NCBI GenBank assembly: GCA_031289865.1
Contig: JAITOQ010000231.1
Coordinates: forward strand, 1 to 11,478
Reading direction: 5' to 3'
From: Clostridiales bacterium
GTDB lineage: Bacteria > Bacillota > Clostridia > Christensenellales > JAISNN01
Length of the DNA stretch: 11,478 bases
How positions within the stretch are numbered: position 1 is the first letter of the stretch; every line of letters begins with the position of its first letter. This document shows positions 1 to 6,848 of the stretch, in pieces. The notes under the pieces are model-generated. The model was not told the origin of the DNA. It saw only the letters and a program-made list of their open reading frames with translations, and did no database searches. The translations under genes and the position numbers were made by a program.

Positions 1-62
1 CCCGCAAACTGCACTTCTTGCGCTATAGCGGACGGATCTTGATTTTTGTTGTTTTTCCCCAT
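1..62 (-). CDS. Start of an unrecognised gene, cut by the left window edge
   Basis: An ATG at 62 opens a frame that stays open for 20 codons to the window edge, beginning MGKNNKNQDPSAIAQEVQF. A weak ribosome-binding site (GGGTGA, 69-74) lies 6 nt upstream. A clear promoter at 126-154 would start transcription near 119, giving a leader of about 57 nt. An alternative in-frame-open reading at 23-208 in another frame overlaps the promoter and its ATG at 121 falls at or before the predicted transcription start, so this shorter ATG is preferred. The N-terminus is hydrophilic, with no signal peptide or membrane segment. I do not recognise the family from 20 residues. Confidence 0.5.
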   Translation of the reverse strand, partial: MGKNNKNQDPSAIAQEVQFA

Positions 63-125
63 TTGATGTCACCCAATGCAAGTTCTAACCGAAAAAAACC
101 TTCGCTTAGACTTTTCTTCATAGCT

Positions 126-154
126 ATTATATCATAATGAAGTTTTGATTGCAA
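126..154 (-). promoter_or_regulatory. Sigma-A-type promoter for the left-edge gene
   Basis: On the minus strand the sequence reads TTGCAA (149-154), a 17-bp spacer, then TATAAT (126-131). The spacer ends in TGA, which gives an extended -10 (TGnTATAAT). The AT-rich sequence just upstream resembles that upstream of the lipoprotein promoter at 2069-2097. Confidence 0.75.
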
Positions 155-159
155 TACTT

Positions 160-195
160 TTTTGAAAAAAAGTTTATTAAATTTAAAAATTTTTT
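160..195. repeat. 36-bp AT-rich direct repeat, copy 1 (downstream of LRR lipoprotein gene A)
   Basis: A 36-bp block here is identical to 1172-1207, which lies downstream of the paralogous gene B. A shortened form (TTTTTTGAAAAAA) recurs at 2101-2113. It consists of A and T runs, has no GC-rich stem and is not a convincing intrinsic terminator. It marks the 3' boundary of the duplicated gene unit. Confidence 0.8.
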
Positions 196-215
196 TCATT
201 TTGATCATTCGGCTC

Positions 216-1154
216 TCATTTTATAAGAACCCGCTTCGCTTTGCAGCCTGAAAATCGGAAAATTGAGCCGTAACTTTTTCCGTGGATATAGATAGTCTGG
301 TTACTTTTCCACATTTCAAACGCTCTTTTTTTGATATAAACGCCGTATGGTATATCTATACTGTCTGCCGAAGTACACTCACGGAAAGCATACGCTCCTA
401 TCTCCGTTAACCCCTTAGGGAGAGTAATCTGCCGCAACTCGGTGCAATACCTAAAGGTTTCGTCGGCTATCTTAGTTACCCCGTCGGGAATAGTTATGCT
501 CCAAAGACTTACACAATGTCCAAAAGCCCGACTTCCTATTTCCGTTAGCCCGTCGGGTAGGAAGACACTCTGTAACAAGTAGCAAAACTGAAATGTTTCG
601 TCGGCTATCTTCGTTACCCCATCGGGAATAATTATATTTAGAAGCCGACTTCTTCTAAATGCCGATTCTCCTATATGCGTTATAGTTTCGGGAAGGATTA
701 TTTCTCTCAATTGGCTACCCAAAAAAGCTTCCTTATCTATGCTTATCAATTTTTCTCCGTTATAATCCGACGGAAGAGTAAGACTGCTTGCCCAACCTAA
801 ATAAGCGGCGATCTCATAACCTCCGTCTATTTTGCGGTAAAACAAGCCGTTAGGCTCTTCCGTTATGATTTCACTTTTTTCCCATACGGCATAAAAAGTA
901 TCGGACTTCAAAATAGAAATGTTAGTCCCCGCTCGCTCAATAGCCGTCGAGCTTTTCCAACAGATAAACGTATATCCCGGTTTTTCCGGCGCAACGGGAG
1001 CATCACAGTTCATTCCGTCAATCGTAACTACCACCTCGTAAATCAATTCGCCGTCGGACACAAATTTTATCTTACTGATCAAGCACGAGCTAAAACCCGC
1101 CGTCAGCAAAGCGCATAACAAAATAACTAAAATAATGGATTTTATCTTTTTCAT
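216..1154 (-). CDS. Lipoprotein with InlB B-repeat and BspA-type leucine-rich repeats (paralog A)
   Basis: A 312-residue predicted surface lipoprotein. Residues 1-24 form a lysine-rich n-region, a hydrophobic core and a lipobox ending FSSC, with Cys24 as the predicted lipidated residue. Residues about 30-92 match the InlB B-repeat / Flg_new pattern (the PEKPGYTF..W core, ending YAVWEK). Residues about 103-285 are BspA-like LRR_5 units of 23 residues (IP-DGVTKIADETF-xxC-xxL-xxI). The start is the ATG at 1154 with GAGAGG 7 nt upstream; a GTG at 1169 is in frame but lies upstream of that SD. Proteins of this design in gut Firmicutes are usually cell-surface binding or adhesion proteins; the ligand cannot be read here. 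It shares most of its sequence with the gene at 1218-2021 but has two extra LRR units (46 residues). No promoter lies directly upstream, so it is probably co-transcribed with gene B. Confidence 0.9.
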   Translation of the reverse strand: MKKIKSIILVILLCALLTAGFSSCLISKIKFVSDGELIYEVVVTIDGMNCDAPVAPEKPGYTFICWKSSTAIERAGTNISILKSDTFYAVWEKSEIITEEPNGLFYRKIDGGYEIAAYLGWASSLTLPSDYNGEKLISIDKEAFLGSQLREIILPETITHIGESAFRRSRLLNIIIPDGVTKIADETFQFCYLLQSVFLPDGLTEIGSRAFGHCVSLWSITIPDGVTKIADETFRYCTELRQITLPKGLTEIGAYAFRECTSADSIDIPYGVYIKKRAFEMWKSNQTIYIHGKSYGSIFRFSGCKAKRVLIK

Positions 1155-1171
1155 ATTGTTTCCTCTCACGC

Positions 1172-1207
1172 TTTTGAAAAAAAGTTTATTAAATTTAAAA
1201 ATTTTTT
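1172..1207. repeat. 36-bp AT-rich direct repeat, copy 2 (between the duplicated lipoprotein genes)
   Basis: Identical to 160-195. It follows gene B (stop at 1218) and sits directly before the ribosome-binding region of gene A. This places a duplication junction near 1168-1171, where the shared GCGTGAGAGG leader begins. Confidence 0.8.
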
Positions 1208-1217
1208 CTATTTTTTA

Positions 1218-2021
1218 TCATTTTACAAAAACCCGCTTCGCTTTGCAACCGTAAAATCTGAAAATTGAGCCGTAGCTTTTTCCGTGGATATAGATAGTCT
1301 GACTGCCTTTCCAATCCTCGAACGCTCTTTTTTTGATATGAACACCGTAGGGTATATCTATGCTGTACACATTTTTACAATAGCTGAAAGCATACGCTCC
1401 TATCTCCGTTAACCCCTTAGGGAGAGTAATCTGCCGCAACTCAGTGCAATGTCTAAAGGTTTCGTCGGCTATCTTCGTTACCGCGTCGGGAATAATTATA
1501 GTTTGGAGCGACTCGCAATTTTTAAAAGCCGATTCTCCTATGCGCGTTATAGTTTCGGGGAGGATTATTTCTTCCAATCGGCTACCCAAAAAAGCGCATT
1601 TATCTATGCTTATCAGTTTTTCTCCGTTATAATCCGACGGAAGAGTAAGACTGCTTGCCCAACCTAAATAAGCGGCGATCTCATAATCTCCGTCTATTTT
1701 GCGGTAAAATAAACCGTTAGGCTCTTCCGTTATGAGTTCTTCTCTTTCCCATACGGCATGAAAAGTAACGGACGCCGAAATAGGTATGTTCGTACCCGCA
1801 CGACACAGCATCGTCGAGCTTTTCCAACAGATAAACGTATATCCGGGCTTTTCGGGCGCGTCGGGCGCGTCGCCGTGCAACCCGTCAAACATAACGACTA
1901 CCTCGTCAATCAATTCGCCGTCCGATATAAATTTTGCCTTTCTAACCAAGCACGAGCTTAAAACTCCCGTCAGTAAAGCGCATAACAAAATAACTAAAAT
2001 AATGGATTTTATCTTTTTCAT
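1218..2021 (-). CDS. Lipoprotein with InlB B-repeat and BspA-type leucine-rich repeats (paralog B)
   Basis: A 267-residue paralog of the next gene downstream. It has a signal peptide with lipobox LSSC (Cys24), an InlB-type B-repeat at about residues 30-92 and BspA-like LRR_5 units at about 103-240, then the same C-terminal block (TIYIHGKSYGSIFRF..CKAKRV). The start ATG at 2021 has AGAGG 9 nt upstream and the promoter at 2069-2097 in front of it, so this copy heads the transcript. Relative to paralog A it lacks two LRR units. Differences concentrate in the B-repeat and in the stretch after each AFxxC of the LRRs, while the signal peptide and LRR backbone are almost unchanged. A surface-binding role is inferred from the family. 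Confidence 0.9.
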   Translation of the reverse strand: MKKIKSIILVILLCALLTGVLSSCLVRKAKFISDGELIDEVVVMFDGLHGDAPDAPEKPGYTFICWKSSTMLCRAGTNIPISASVTFHAVWEREELITEEPNGLFYRKIDGDYEIAAYLGWASSLTLPSDYNGEKLISIDKCAFLGSRLEEIILPETITRIGESAFKNCESLQTIIIPDAVTKIADETFRHCTELRQITLPKGLTEIGAYAFSYCKNVYSIDIPYGVHIKKRAFEDWKGSQTIYIHGKSYGSIFRFYGCKAKRVFVK

Positions 2022-2068
2022 AGTCGTTTTCCTCTCACGCTTTATTTCAAACAGCCGTTTGTATACTT

Positions 2069-2097
2069 ATAATATCATAACGAGGTATCGATTGCAA
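2069..2097 (-). promoter_or_regulatory. Promoter of the LRR lipoprotein pair
   Basis: The minus strand reads TTGCAA (2092-2097), 17 bp, then TATTAT (2069-2074), with TGA just before the -10. The predicted start is near 2062, giving a leader of about 40 nt before the ATG at 2021. It has the same layout as the promoter at 126-154, including the TTATGA before the -10. Confidence 0.75.
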
Positions 2098-2145
2098 TAG
2101 TTTTTTGAAAAAATTGTTTAAAAGATATACCTTAACCGTGTGAAG

Positions 2146-3297
2146 TTAGCTTTGCAGAAAGTTTAAAACACCTAATTCGTCTAAAAAGCCCGCAAATGTA
2201 TCCTCGCGGCAGAGAGTGACGCCGAGCGCGGTGCATTCCAAAAGCTCCTTTCCCTTTATCTCCTCTTTCAAAAAGTAGCCCGCGTCGGGGTACATTCTCT
2301 TAAACCGTTTTAGGAGCGAGGGGAGTTCCGCGTCCAAGAGCTTTAAGAGGGCGTACAATTCCGCACGGTATTCGCCGATGACATGCCGGCGCAAGAGATA
2401 CTCGTCCGTCCCGCGGCATTCCGTATCGCGCAAAAGCCTCACCGCGTCGCCGCCGTATTTTTTCGTCATAATCTCGACGAACCGTCCGTAATCCTTAGGC
2501 GGCGCAAGATCGCAAAAATCGCGTTCTAAAAAACGCTTATACAGCTTGATAAGCGTATACGCAAAGAGAAACGCTCCCTCTCCGAGTCCGAGCTTAGGAA
2601 ACCTAAAGCGGTACAACTCCGCGGAAAGAAGCGCGCTCCCGTACTCGCCGCCCGACGACGGCGGTTGTTTTTCGCCCTTAACCCCTATCGAATCCAAACA
2701 GTTGACCGCATAGCGGTATTTTTTATCGTTTAACGCGCCGCTCGTAAGCAGCTCCGAAACCAAACGGTCAAACCGTCCGAGCGCATCGGTCAAAAAAAAG
2801 CCCACGGCGGCGGCTTTTGCGCGTCCGTTCGCCGCTTCCGTCAAGGTTTCGTCGGTGAGTACGAGGTCAAATGCGCGGCAACTCTCTTTGACGGCGCGCC
2901 CGCCGCAATAAAACCACATGTATTCCCTATCGGGAACATACGCCGTCGTCGGAAAATAAATCGCTTTTATCCCCTTTTTTTGCGCCGCGACCGCCGCGAG
3001 GCAAGCAAATTCACCGCCGCCCAAAGCGACTATCAAGCGTATCGCCTCTATCGGCGCAAGAAAATCCGCAAGGGCTTCGGTATAGCCGCCCTCGTATTTC
3101 CGTTCGGTCAAAATAAAGCCCGCCCGCGCCAACCGCCTAATCAAAAGATTGACGTATTGATACGGGACGTTCCCGTCGTACGCGACCGTGATATTACCGC
3201 CCGCGACCACGGAAGCAATCTGCTCGACAACCCCGTCGCCGTTACAAGTAACGTATTTCGTTTCGGCACGTCCCGCCGCTTCAACGCTCATGATCAT
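2146..3297 (-). CDS. Degenerate dehydroquinate synthase / iron-alcohol-dehydrogenase superfamily protein
   Basis: A 383-residue soluble protein. The nucleotide-binding core of the superfamily is recognisable: an N-terminal alpha/beta segment, then LIVALGGGEFACLAAVAA (about 88-105) in place of the usual GGG-x-x-x-D glycine loop, followed by IYFPTTAY (113-120), equivalent to the PTT/PTTL segment of AroB. The C-terminal half is helical. Residues that bind the catalytic metal in AroB appear to be replaced: the Glu helix reads VGFFLTDALGRF (about 165-176) and the HGE motif reads LGEGAFLFAY (about 238-247). The superfamily assignment follows from the fold motifs; loss of activity or an altered substrate is inference. 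The start ATG at 3297 has AAAGGAG about 7 nt upstream; the second ATG at 3291 is less well spaced. It is separated from the upstream membrane-protein gene by 344 bp of repeats. No convincing promoter: two TATACT boxes lie upstream (near 3334 and 3368) without good -35 partners. Confidence 0.6.
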   Translation of the reverse strand: MIMSVEAAGRAETKYVTCNGDGVVEQIASVVAGGNITVAYDGNVPYQYVNLLIRRLARAGFILTERKYEGGYTEALADFLAPIEAIRLIVALGGGEFACLAAVAAQKKGIKAIYFPTTAYVPDREYMWFYCGGRAVKESCRAFDLVLTDETLTEAANGRAKAAAVGFFLTDALGRFDRLVSELLTSGALNDKKYRYAVNCLDSIGVKGEKQPPSSGGEYGSALLSAELYRFRFPKLGLGEGAFLFAYTLIKLYKRFLERDFCDLAPPKDYGRFVEIMTKKYGGDAVRLLRDTECRGTDEYLLRRHVIGEYRAELYALLKLLDAELPSLLKRFKRMYPDAGYFLKEEIKGKELLECTALGVTLCREDTFAGFLDELGVLNFLQS

Positions 3298-3641
3298 AAA
3301 AAAGCTCCTTTTGCATATAAAAAAATCCGAGTATACACCGCTTCTTAAATAGAAGTAATAAAAGTATAACTCAGATTTTTAAAAGCCGATATTGTTTATA
3401 CCGTTGTTTTTTGAGAGGTTTTGTAGAAAAAATGCTTTTTTAAATGCAGAATACAGACTTGCGGATTTTTTAAAAAATAAGCGTCATTCTGAGCTTGCGA
3501 AGAATCTCTATCGATTTCCCTAAATTACATTTATTCCAAGTCCGACTTTCATTTTAAATATTGTACTGCTGACATTTTAGATTCTTCGCAAGCTCAGAAT
3601 GACACTTGTTTTTTTAATCCGCAATTTTCAACTTTCAACTT
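3298..3641. other. Non-coding stretch with repeats, 344 bp
   Basis: No supported gene. From left to right it holds the ribosome-binding site of the 2146-3297 gene, two weak TATACT -10-like boxes without good -35 elements, an AATGCAGAATACAG heptamer-like stretch near 3445, a GCGGATTTTTT motif, a MITE-like inverted repeat (3483-3603) and a TTTCAAC heptamer array (from about 3624) that runs into the 3' end of the neighbouring gene. No intrinsic terminator with a proper T-tract is evident. Confidence 0.7.
3483..3603. repeat. MITE-like element: perfect 25-bp inverted repeat with 71-bp centre
   Basis: The 25 bases at 3483-3507 (GTCATTCTGAGCTTGCGAAG and five more) are the exact reverse complement of 3579-3603. 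Similarity continues outward with mismatches through TTGCGGATT on both sides, so the element may span about 3459-3627. The 71-bp centre has no open frame and no transposase. A truncated copy of the arm (GTGTCATTCTGAA) occurs at 10322-10334. Confidence 0.85.
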
Positions 3642-3656
3642 TCAATTTTCAACTTT
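3624..3656. repeat. TTTCAAC heptamer array at the 3' end of the flippase-like gene
   Basis: About four consecutive 7-bp units of the form (C/T)TTTCAA. The array overlaps the last codons and stop (3642-3644) of the membrane-protein gene, so its last residues (KVEN) are encoded by repeat sequence. The same heptamer occurs in two opposed arrays at 6849-6882 and 6918-6965. Confidence 0.8.
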
Positions 3657-4856
3657 AATCTCGCTTTCAGTATTAGTCAGGCTGCCGCTGCTTTCAGTCG
3701 GTTGCGACGGCAGCGGCAATGCCTCGCTGCTTTCCGTCTGCTCTTTCCACTCCTCCAAATGTTCGGACAAGATTTTTTTCATCTCGCGCTTTCTTCTGAC
3801 GCGTCCGACGATCAAATCGATAAGCTGACAAAAATATCCCGCAAAAATATAGAAGAAATAGGTGAAAAATCTAATTGTAATCATCAGCCAATACAGCATA
3901 TTACTCTGTACCGTCCCGCCGTACATGGCAAAAAACAAGACCTCGTACGCGCCCGCCGCGCCGGGGGTCGGGACGTAAGACGCGGAGAGGTAGACGTACA
4001 TATACGACACAAGCATATGCCCGTATGTAACGGTCTCGCCCGCCGCACGGAACAAAAGATAGGGTAAGCTCATGAGCGCGAAAAATTCCGCGGCGTAGAG
4101 GATCACAAGTATGAGAAAGGCAAACAGATTTTTGATGATATTGGAAACGGAAAGATGCAAGTCCTCCAACACCCGCCATGATTTTGCGAGAGCCTCGTCG
4201 TATTTTTTGACGATACGGATACGAACGCCGAGTTTGAGGACGTAAGCGATGATTTTTTTGGCTAACCGCTCGTTTAGGCTAAAGATAAAGAAGAGAATCG
4301 GCAAAATCCAACTGAATACAAGCCCCGCATACGCCCAACCCTTGATTTCTTGAATATTTTGCTTGTTAAAAATCAAAAACAGCAGCAAAATGAAGTTCCA
4401 AATCAACAGCTTTAAAAAGACGTTGACCGACGGTATCGAAAACGACGCGACGCGGTTGACCTTCGCTTTGCTCAAAATATTGGTCTGAAAGCTCTGCCCG
4501 CCGTTTAAAAACGGGGTAATCGCGCTGTAAAACCGCCCTATCAGTACGGTTCTGACCGCCAAAATCGGTCGGATTTTTTTTTGATTGACGTACAAAAAGA
4601 CGGTGAACCGCGCAACCTCCGCAAGCACCATACCCAAAAAGACCGCCAAAAGCAAGAGCGAATAGCCGCTGTTTTCAAAAAGCAAGCGAAAAAAATCACC
4701 GCCCGAATCGGGCTTGCCCTTTGACAGCGAAACCGTGAGCGCGTAGCCCACGACGAAAAAACTGACGATCAAGACCGCAGCCCGCGACACCATGCCGAAG
4801 TTCCATTTTTTCGCTTTCTTTTTTCCTATCAAAATAGGTATGACTTTTTGATCCAT
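3642..4856 (-). CDS. Flippase-like / lysylphosphatidylglycerol-synthase-type integral membrane protein
   Basis: A 404-residue multi-pass membrane protein of the UPF0104 / LPG_synthase_TM family. Hydrophobic segments fall at about 25-45, 64-88, 146-163, 174-192, 242-262, 280-300 and 325-350. Two family signatures are present: GRFYSAITPFLNGGQSFQ (107-124) and PTPGAAGAYE (296-305). It has only the membrane domain, not the C-terminal soluble aminoacyl-transferase domain of MprF, so a lipid- or polyprenyl-linked-substrate transport role is possible but not demonstrated. The C-tail from about 352 is polar and partly repetitive (TESSEALPLPSQPTESSGSL), and the final KVEN is translated from an intergenic heptamer repeat. 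The ATG at 4856 has GGAG 5 nt upstream and starts 21 nt after hisC stops, indicating one transcript. Confidence 0.85.
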   Translation of the reverse strand: MDQKVIPILIGKKKAKKWNFGMVSRAAVLIVSFFVVGYALTVSLSKGKPDSGGDFFRLLFENSGYSLLLLAVFLGMVLAEVARFTVFLYVNQKKIRPILAVRTVLIGRFYSAITPFLNGGQSFQTNILSKAKVNRVASFSIPSVNVFLKLLIWNFILLLFLIFNKQNIQEIKGWAYAGLVFSWILPILFFIFSLNERLAKKIIAYVLKLGVRIRIVKKYDEALAKSWRVLEDLHLSVSNIIKNLFAFLILVILYAAEFFALMSLPYLLFRAAGETVTYGHMLVSYMYVYLSASYVPTPGAAGAYEVLFFAMYGGTVQSNMLYWLMITIRFFTYFFYIFAGYFCQLIDLIVGRVRRKREMKKILSEHLEEWKEQTESSEALPLPSQPTESSGSLTNTESEIKVEN

Positions 4857-4877
4857 TTAATCTCCGAAACAAAAAAT

Positions 4878-5942
4878 CTAAGTTAAGTTGCAAAGAGTAC
4901 GGATAAAAATCTCCGTTTCATCCTCCGTCCCGATTGTGACGCGGATAAAATCCCCCGTCCTCGCGCCCGCAAAATAGCGAACCAAAACGCCGCGTTCCCT
5001 AAGCCCTAAAAAAAGCTCCTTACCCCCGATCCCGTCTTTCTTTAAAAAGATAAAATTTGACGACGACGGGAGAACCGTAAAGCCCTTTTTGCGGAGCGTT
5101 TCGGACGCCTTGTCGCGGATATTTGAAATCCGCTCGTTAATCATATCATAATATGCGGTATCTTTGCAAGCGGCAATCGCAATTTTTTGCGTCAATTTGT
5201 CTAAAGTATAGCTGTTAAAGCTGTTTTTTACGGTTTGGAGAGCGCGAATCAAGCCCGCCGCGCCCACCGCATAGCCGCAACGTATTCCCGCAAGCGACGC
5301 ACCCTTAGAAAAAGTCCTGACTACAAGGAGATTATCGTACTTTTTTGTGAGCGGCACAGCCGATACTCCCCCAAAATCCGCGTAAGCCTCATCGACAAGG
5401 ACAAGCCTTTCTCTATCGGCTTTTACAAGGCGTTCTATACCCTCTGTCGGGACGGCTATTCCCGTGGGAGCGTTTGGATTGCAGAGGAGGATCCCTTGAT
5501 TTTTTTTCGCCGCATAGTCCTCTATATCGACCGTGTAGTCCTCCTTTAGCGGAACAACCTCGTACGGGATTTGGTATAGGTTGGCATACACGGGATAAAA
5601 GCTGTATGTCACGTCCGCAAAAAGCACGGGAACTCCCCCGATCTCCTTTCGGTCAAAAAACGCGGGAAAACAAAAGCCTAAAACCTCGTCGCTGCCGTTT
5701 CCCGTAAAGATATTTTCCGACAAAACGCCGTGTTTTTGCGCCAACGCGCCGCAAAGCTCCGTCGCTTCGGGGTCGGGATAGAGCCTAAGCTCCGCATAGT
5801 CGACCGCGCCGATAGCCTCTTTGACCGCGGGCGACGGCGGGTACGCATTTTCGTTGGTGTTTAGCTTTATGTATTTTTTGTCCTTTGGCTGTTCGCCCGC
5901 CGTATAGGGCTTTAGGACGGAAATTAATTTACTGTAACGCAT
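4878..5942 (-). CDS. hisC: Histidinol-phosphate aminotransferase
   Basis: PLP-dependent fold-type I aminotransferase, 354 residues from ATG 5942. It converts imidazole-acetol phosphate plus glutamate to histidinol phosphate in histidine biosynthesis; some family members also act on aromatic amino acids. Motifs: LNTNENAYPPSP (27-38), YPDPEATEL (55-63), GNGSDEVL (81-88), NPNAPTG (155-161), VDEAYADFGG (183-192) with Asp184 for the pyridine nitrogen, RTFSKGASLAGIRCGY (209-224) with Lys213 as the PLP lysine, and Arg334 in the C-terminal FIRVTIGT. The length is normal. A GTG at 5951 is an alternative in-frame start, but ATG 5942 has GGGGTG 6 nt upstream and gives the usual N-terminus. The start region is duplicated in tandem (41 bp). 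No other his gene is nearby, so a role beyond histidine synthesis cannot be excluded. Confidence 0.92.
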   Translation of the reverse strand: MRYSKLISVLKPYTAGEQPKDKKYIKLNTNENAYPPSPAVKEAIGAVDYAELRLYPDPEATELCGALAQKHGVLSENIFTGNGSDEVLGFCFPAFFDRKEIGGVPVLFADVTYSFYPVYANLYQIPYEVVPLKEDYTVDIEDYAAKKNQGILLCNPNAPTGIAVPTEGIERLVKADRERLVLVDEAYADFGGVSAVPLTKKYDNLLVVRTFSKGASLAGIRCGYAVGAAGLIRALQTVKNSFNSYTLDKLTQKIAIAACKDTAYYDMINERISNIRDKASETLRKKGFTVLPSSSNFIFLKKDGIGGKELFLGLRERGVLVRYFAGARTGDFIRVTIGTEDETEIFIRTLCNLT

Positions 5943-5983
5943 AGAATACACCCCGTTTTTTTATTTCTTCGACTGTAGCGCAT
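5924..5983 (-). other. Out-of-frame 19-codon leader ORF created by duplication of the hisC start
   Basis: The upstream copy of the 41-bp repeat carries its own GGGGTG and an ATG at 5983 followed by MRYS-like codons, the same as true hisC. Because 41 is not a multiple of 3, this frame is out of register with hisC. It reads 19 codons (MRYSRRNKKTGCILCVTVN) and stops at 5924-5926, 16 nt past the hisC ATG, so it overlaps the real start. It is either a relic or a translated upstream ORF that couples to or competes with hisC initiation; sequence alone cannot decide. Confidence 0.45.
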
Positions 5984-6013
5984 AGAAAACACCCCGTTTT
6001 TTTATTTCCCCGA
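5932..6013. repeat. 41-bp tandem duplication across the rsmI stop and hisC start
   Basis: Copies at 5932-5972 and 5973-6013 match at 37 of 41 positions with no gap. The right copy contains the last codons and TAA of rsmI plus a hisC-like SD and ATG; the left copy contains the functional SD, ATG and first codons of hisC plus a ghost of the rsmI tail. Confidence 0.92.
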
Positions 6014-6820
6014 TAATCTCAGCCATTCTTTATACACGACGTCTTTCGGAACTCCGCGTCTTTTTGCGGTTTCTTTAACCGCGTCTTTTTCGCTCATGCC
6101 GTGCGCCGCGCATTCCTTTAATTCGTCCTCTATCGAGAGGTCGGTTCTCTCGACTTTTTCCGCGCCCGAAACGATCAGTACATATTCGCCCCGCGGATTT
6201 TCCGAACGAAGCTCCGACAAACTCCCGACGAGAATTTCCTCGTATATTTTCGTCATTTCGCGCATGATGTATACGCGCCTTTCTCCGAGTTGTCCGTACA
6301 AAAAATCCAAATCGCCGTTGACATCGTGAGGCGCGCTGTAAAAAACAAGCGGGAGCGAAAGTCGTCCGTATTCGCTCATTAGCGCGGTTCTGTCCTTTTG
6401 TTTCGTCGGCAAAAAACCCAGAAAGATGTAGCCGCTTTGTATTCCCGCGACCGAAAAAGCCGTAGCGGCAGCCGACGCTCCCGGAATAGGCGAAACCGTA
6501 ATCCCCTCGTTTCTTGCGCGCTCCACCAAAATCGCGCCGGGGTCGGAGATACACGGCGTCCCCGCGTCGGAGATGAGAGCGACGTTTAAGCCTTCTTTGA
6601 GTTTCTCCGTTATGACATCGGATTTTTGGTTCTCCCGTCCCTTGTAATAGCTTATCAAGGGCTTTTTTATACCAAGCTTTTGTAAGAGCATTCCCGATCG
6701 GCGCGTATCCTCCGCGGCAATGAGATCGACGGTATCCAAAATTTCCGCCGCACGCCTCGTAATATCACCCATGTTGCCGATCGGCGTCGCGACAACGTAC
6801 AGAGTACCGTATTTATCCAC
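6002..6820 (-). CDS. rsmI: 16S rRNA (cytidine-1402-2'-O)-methyltransferase
   Basis: A 272-residue SAM-dependent tetrapyrrole-methylase-fold enzyme that methylates the ribose of C1402 in the decoding centre of 16S rRNA. Family motifs are intact: LYVVATPIGN (7-16), AAEDTRRSG (35-43), SDAGTPCISDPG (84-95), PIPGASA (101-107) and FLGFLP (123-128). Length is typical. The start is GTG at 6820 with GGAGG 6 nt upstream. It follows the trmN6-like gene, the order seen in Firmicutes such as Bacillus (yabB, yazA, rsmI); no yazA-type gene is found between them. The stop codon falls inside the 41-bp repeat shared with the hisC start. Confidence 0.95.
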   Translation of the reverse strand: MDKYGTLYVVATPIGNMGDITRRAAEILDTVDLIAAEDTRRSGMLLQKLGIKKPLISYYKGRENQKSDVITEKLKEGLNVALISDAGTPCISDPGAILVERARNEGITVSPIPGASAAATAFSVAGIQSGYIFLGFLPTKQKDRTALMSEYGRLSLPLVFYSAPHDVNGDLDFLYGQLGERRVYIMREMTKIYEEILVGSLSELRSENPRGEYVLIVSGAEKVERTDLSIEDELKECAAHGMSEKDAVKETAKRRGVPKDVVYKEWLRLSGK

Positions 6821-6848
6821 TTGTCACCTCCGATTCAAACTTATTTTT

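Noticed and set aside
23..208. 61-codon ORF on the minus strand at the left edge
   Set aside because: It overlaps a clear promoter (126-154), and its codons between 157 and 208 lie in an AT repeat shared with another locus. The ATG at 62 in a different frame fits the promoter better.
3330..3400. Promoter for the DHQS-like gene
   Set aside because: Two TATACT boxes are present, but neither has an acceptable -35 at 16-18 bp.
3483..3603. Insertion sequence
   Set aside because: It has inverted ends but only 71 bp between them and no transposase, so it is listed as MITE-like only.
3901..4179. 92-codon minus-strand ORF inside the membrane-protein gene
   Set aside because: It is the +1 shadow of a well-supported family gene, with no SD and no recognisable domain.
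6075..6554. 159-codon minus-strand ORF inside rsmI
   Set aside because: An alternative frame of rsmI, Arg/Gly-rich as expected for a GC-shifted shadow; rsmI motifs are intact throughout.
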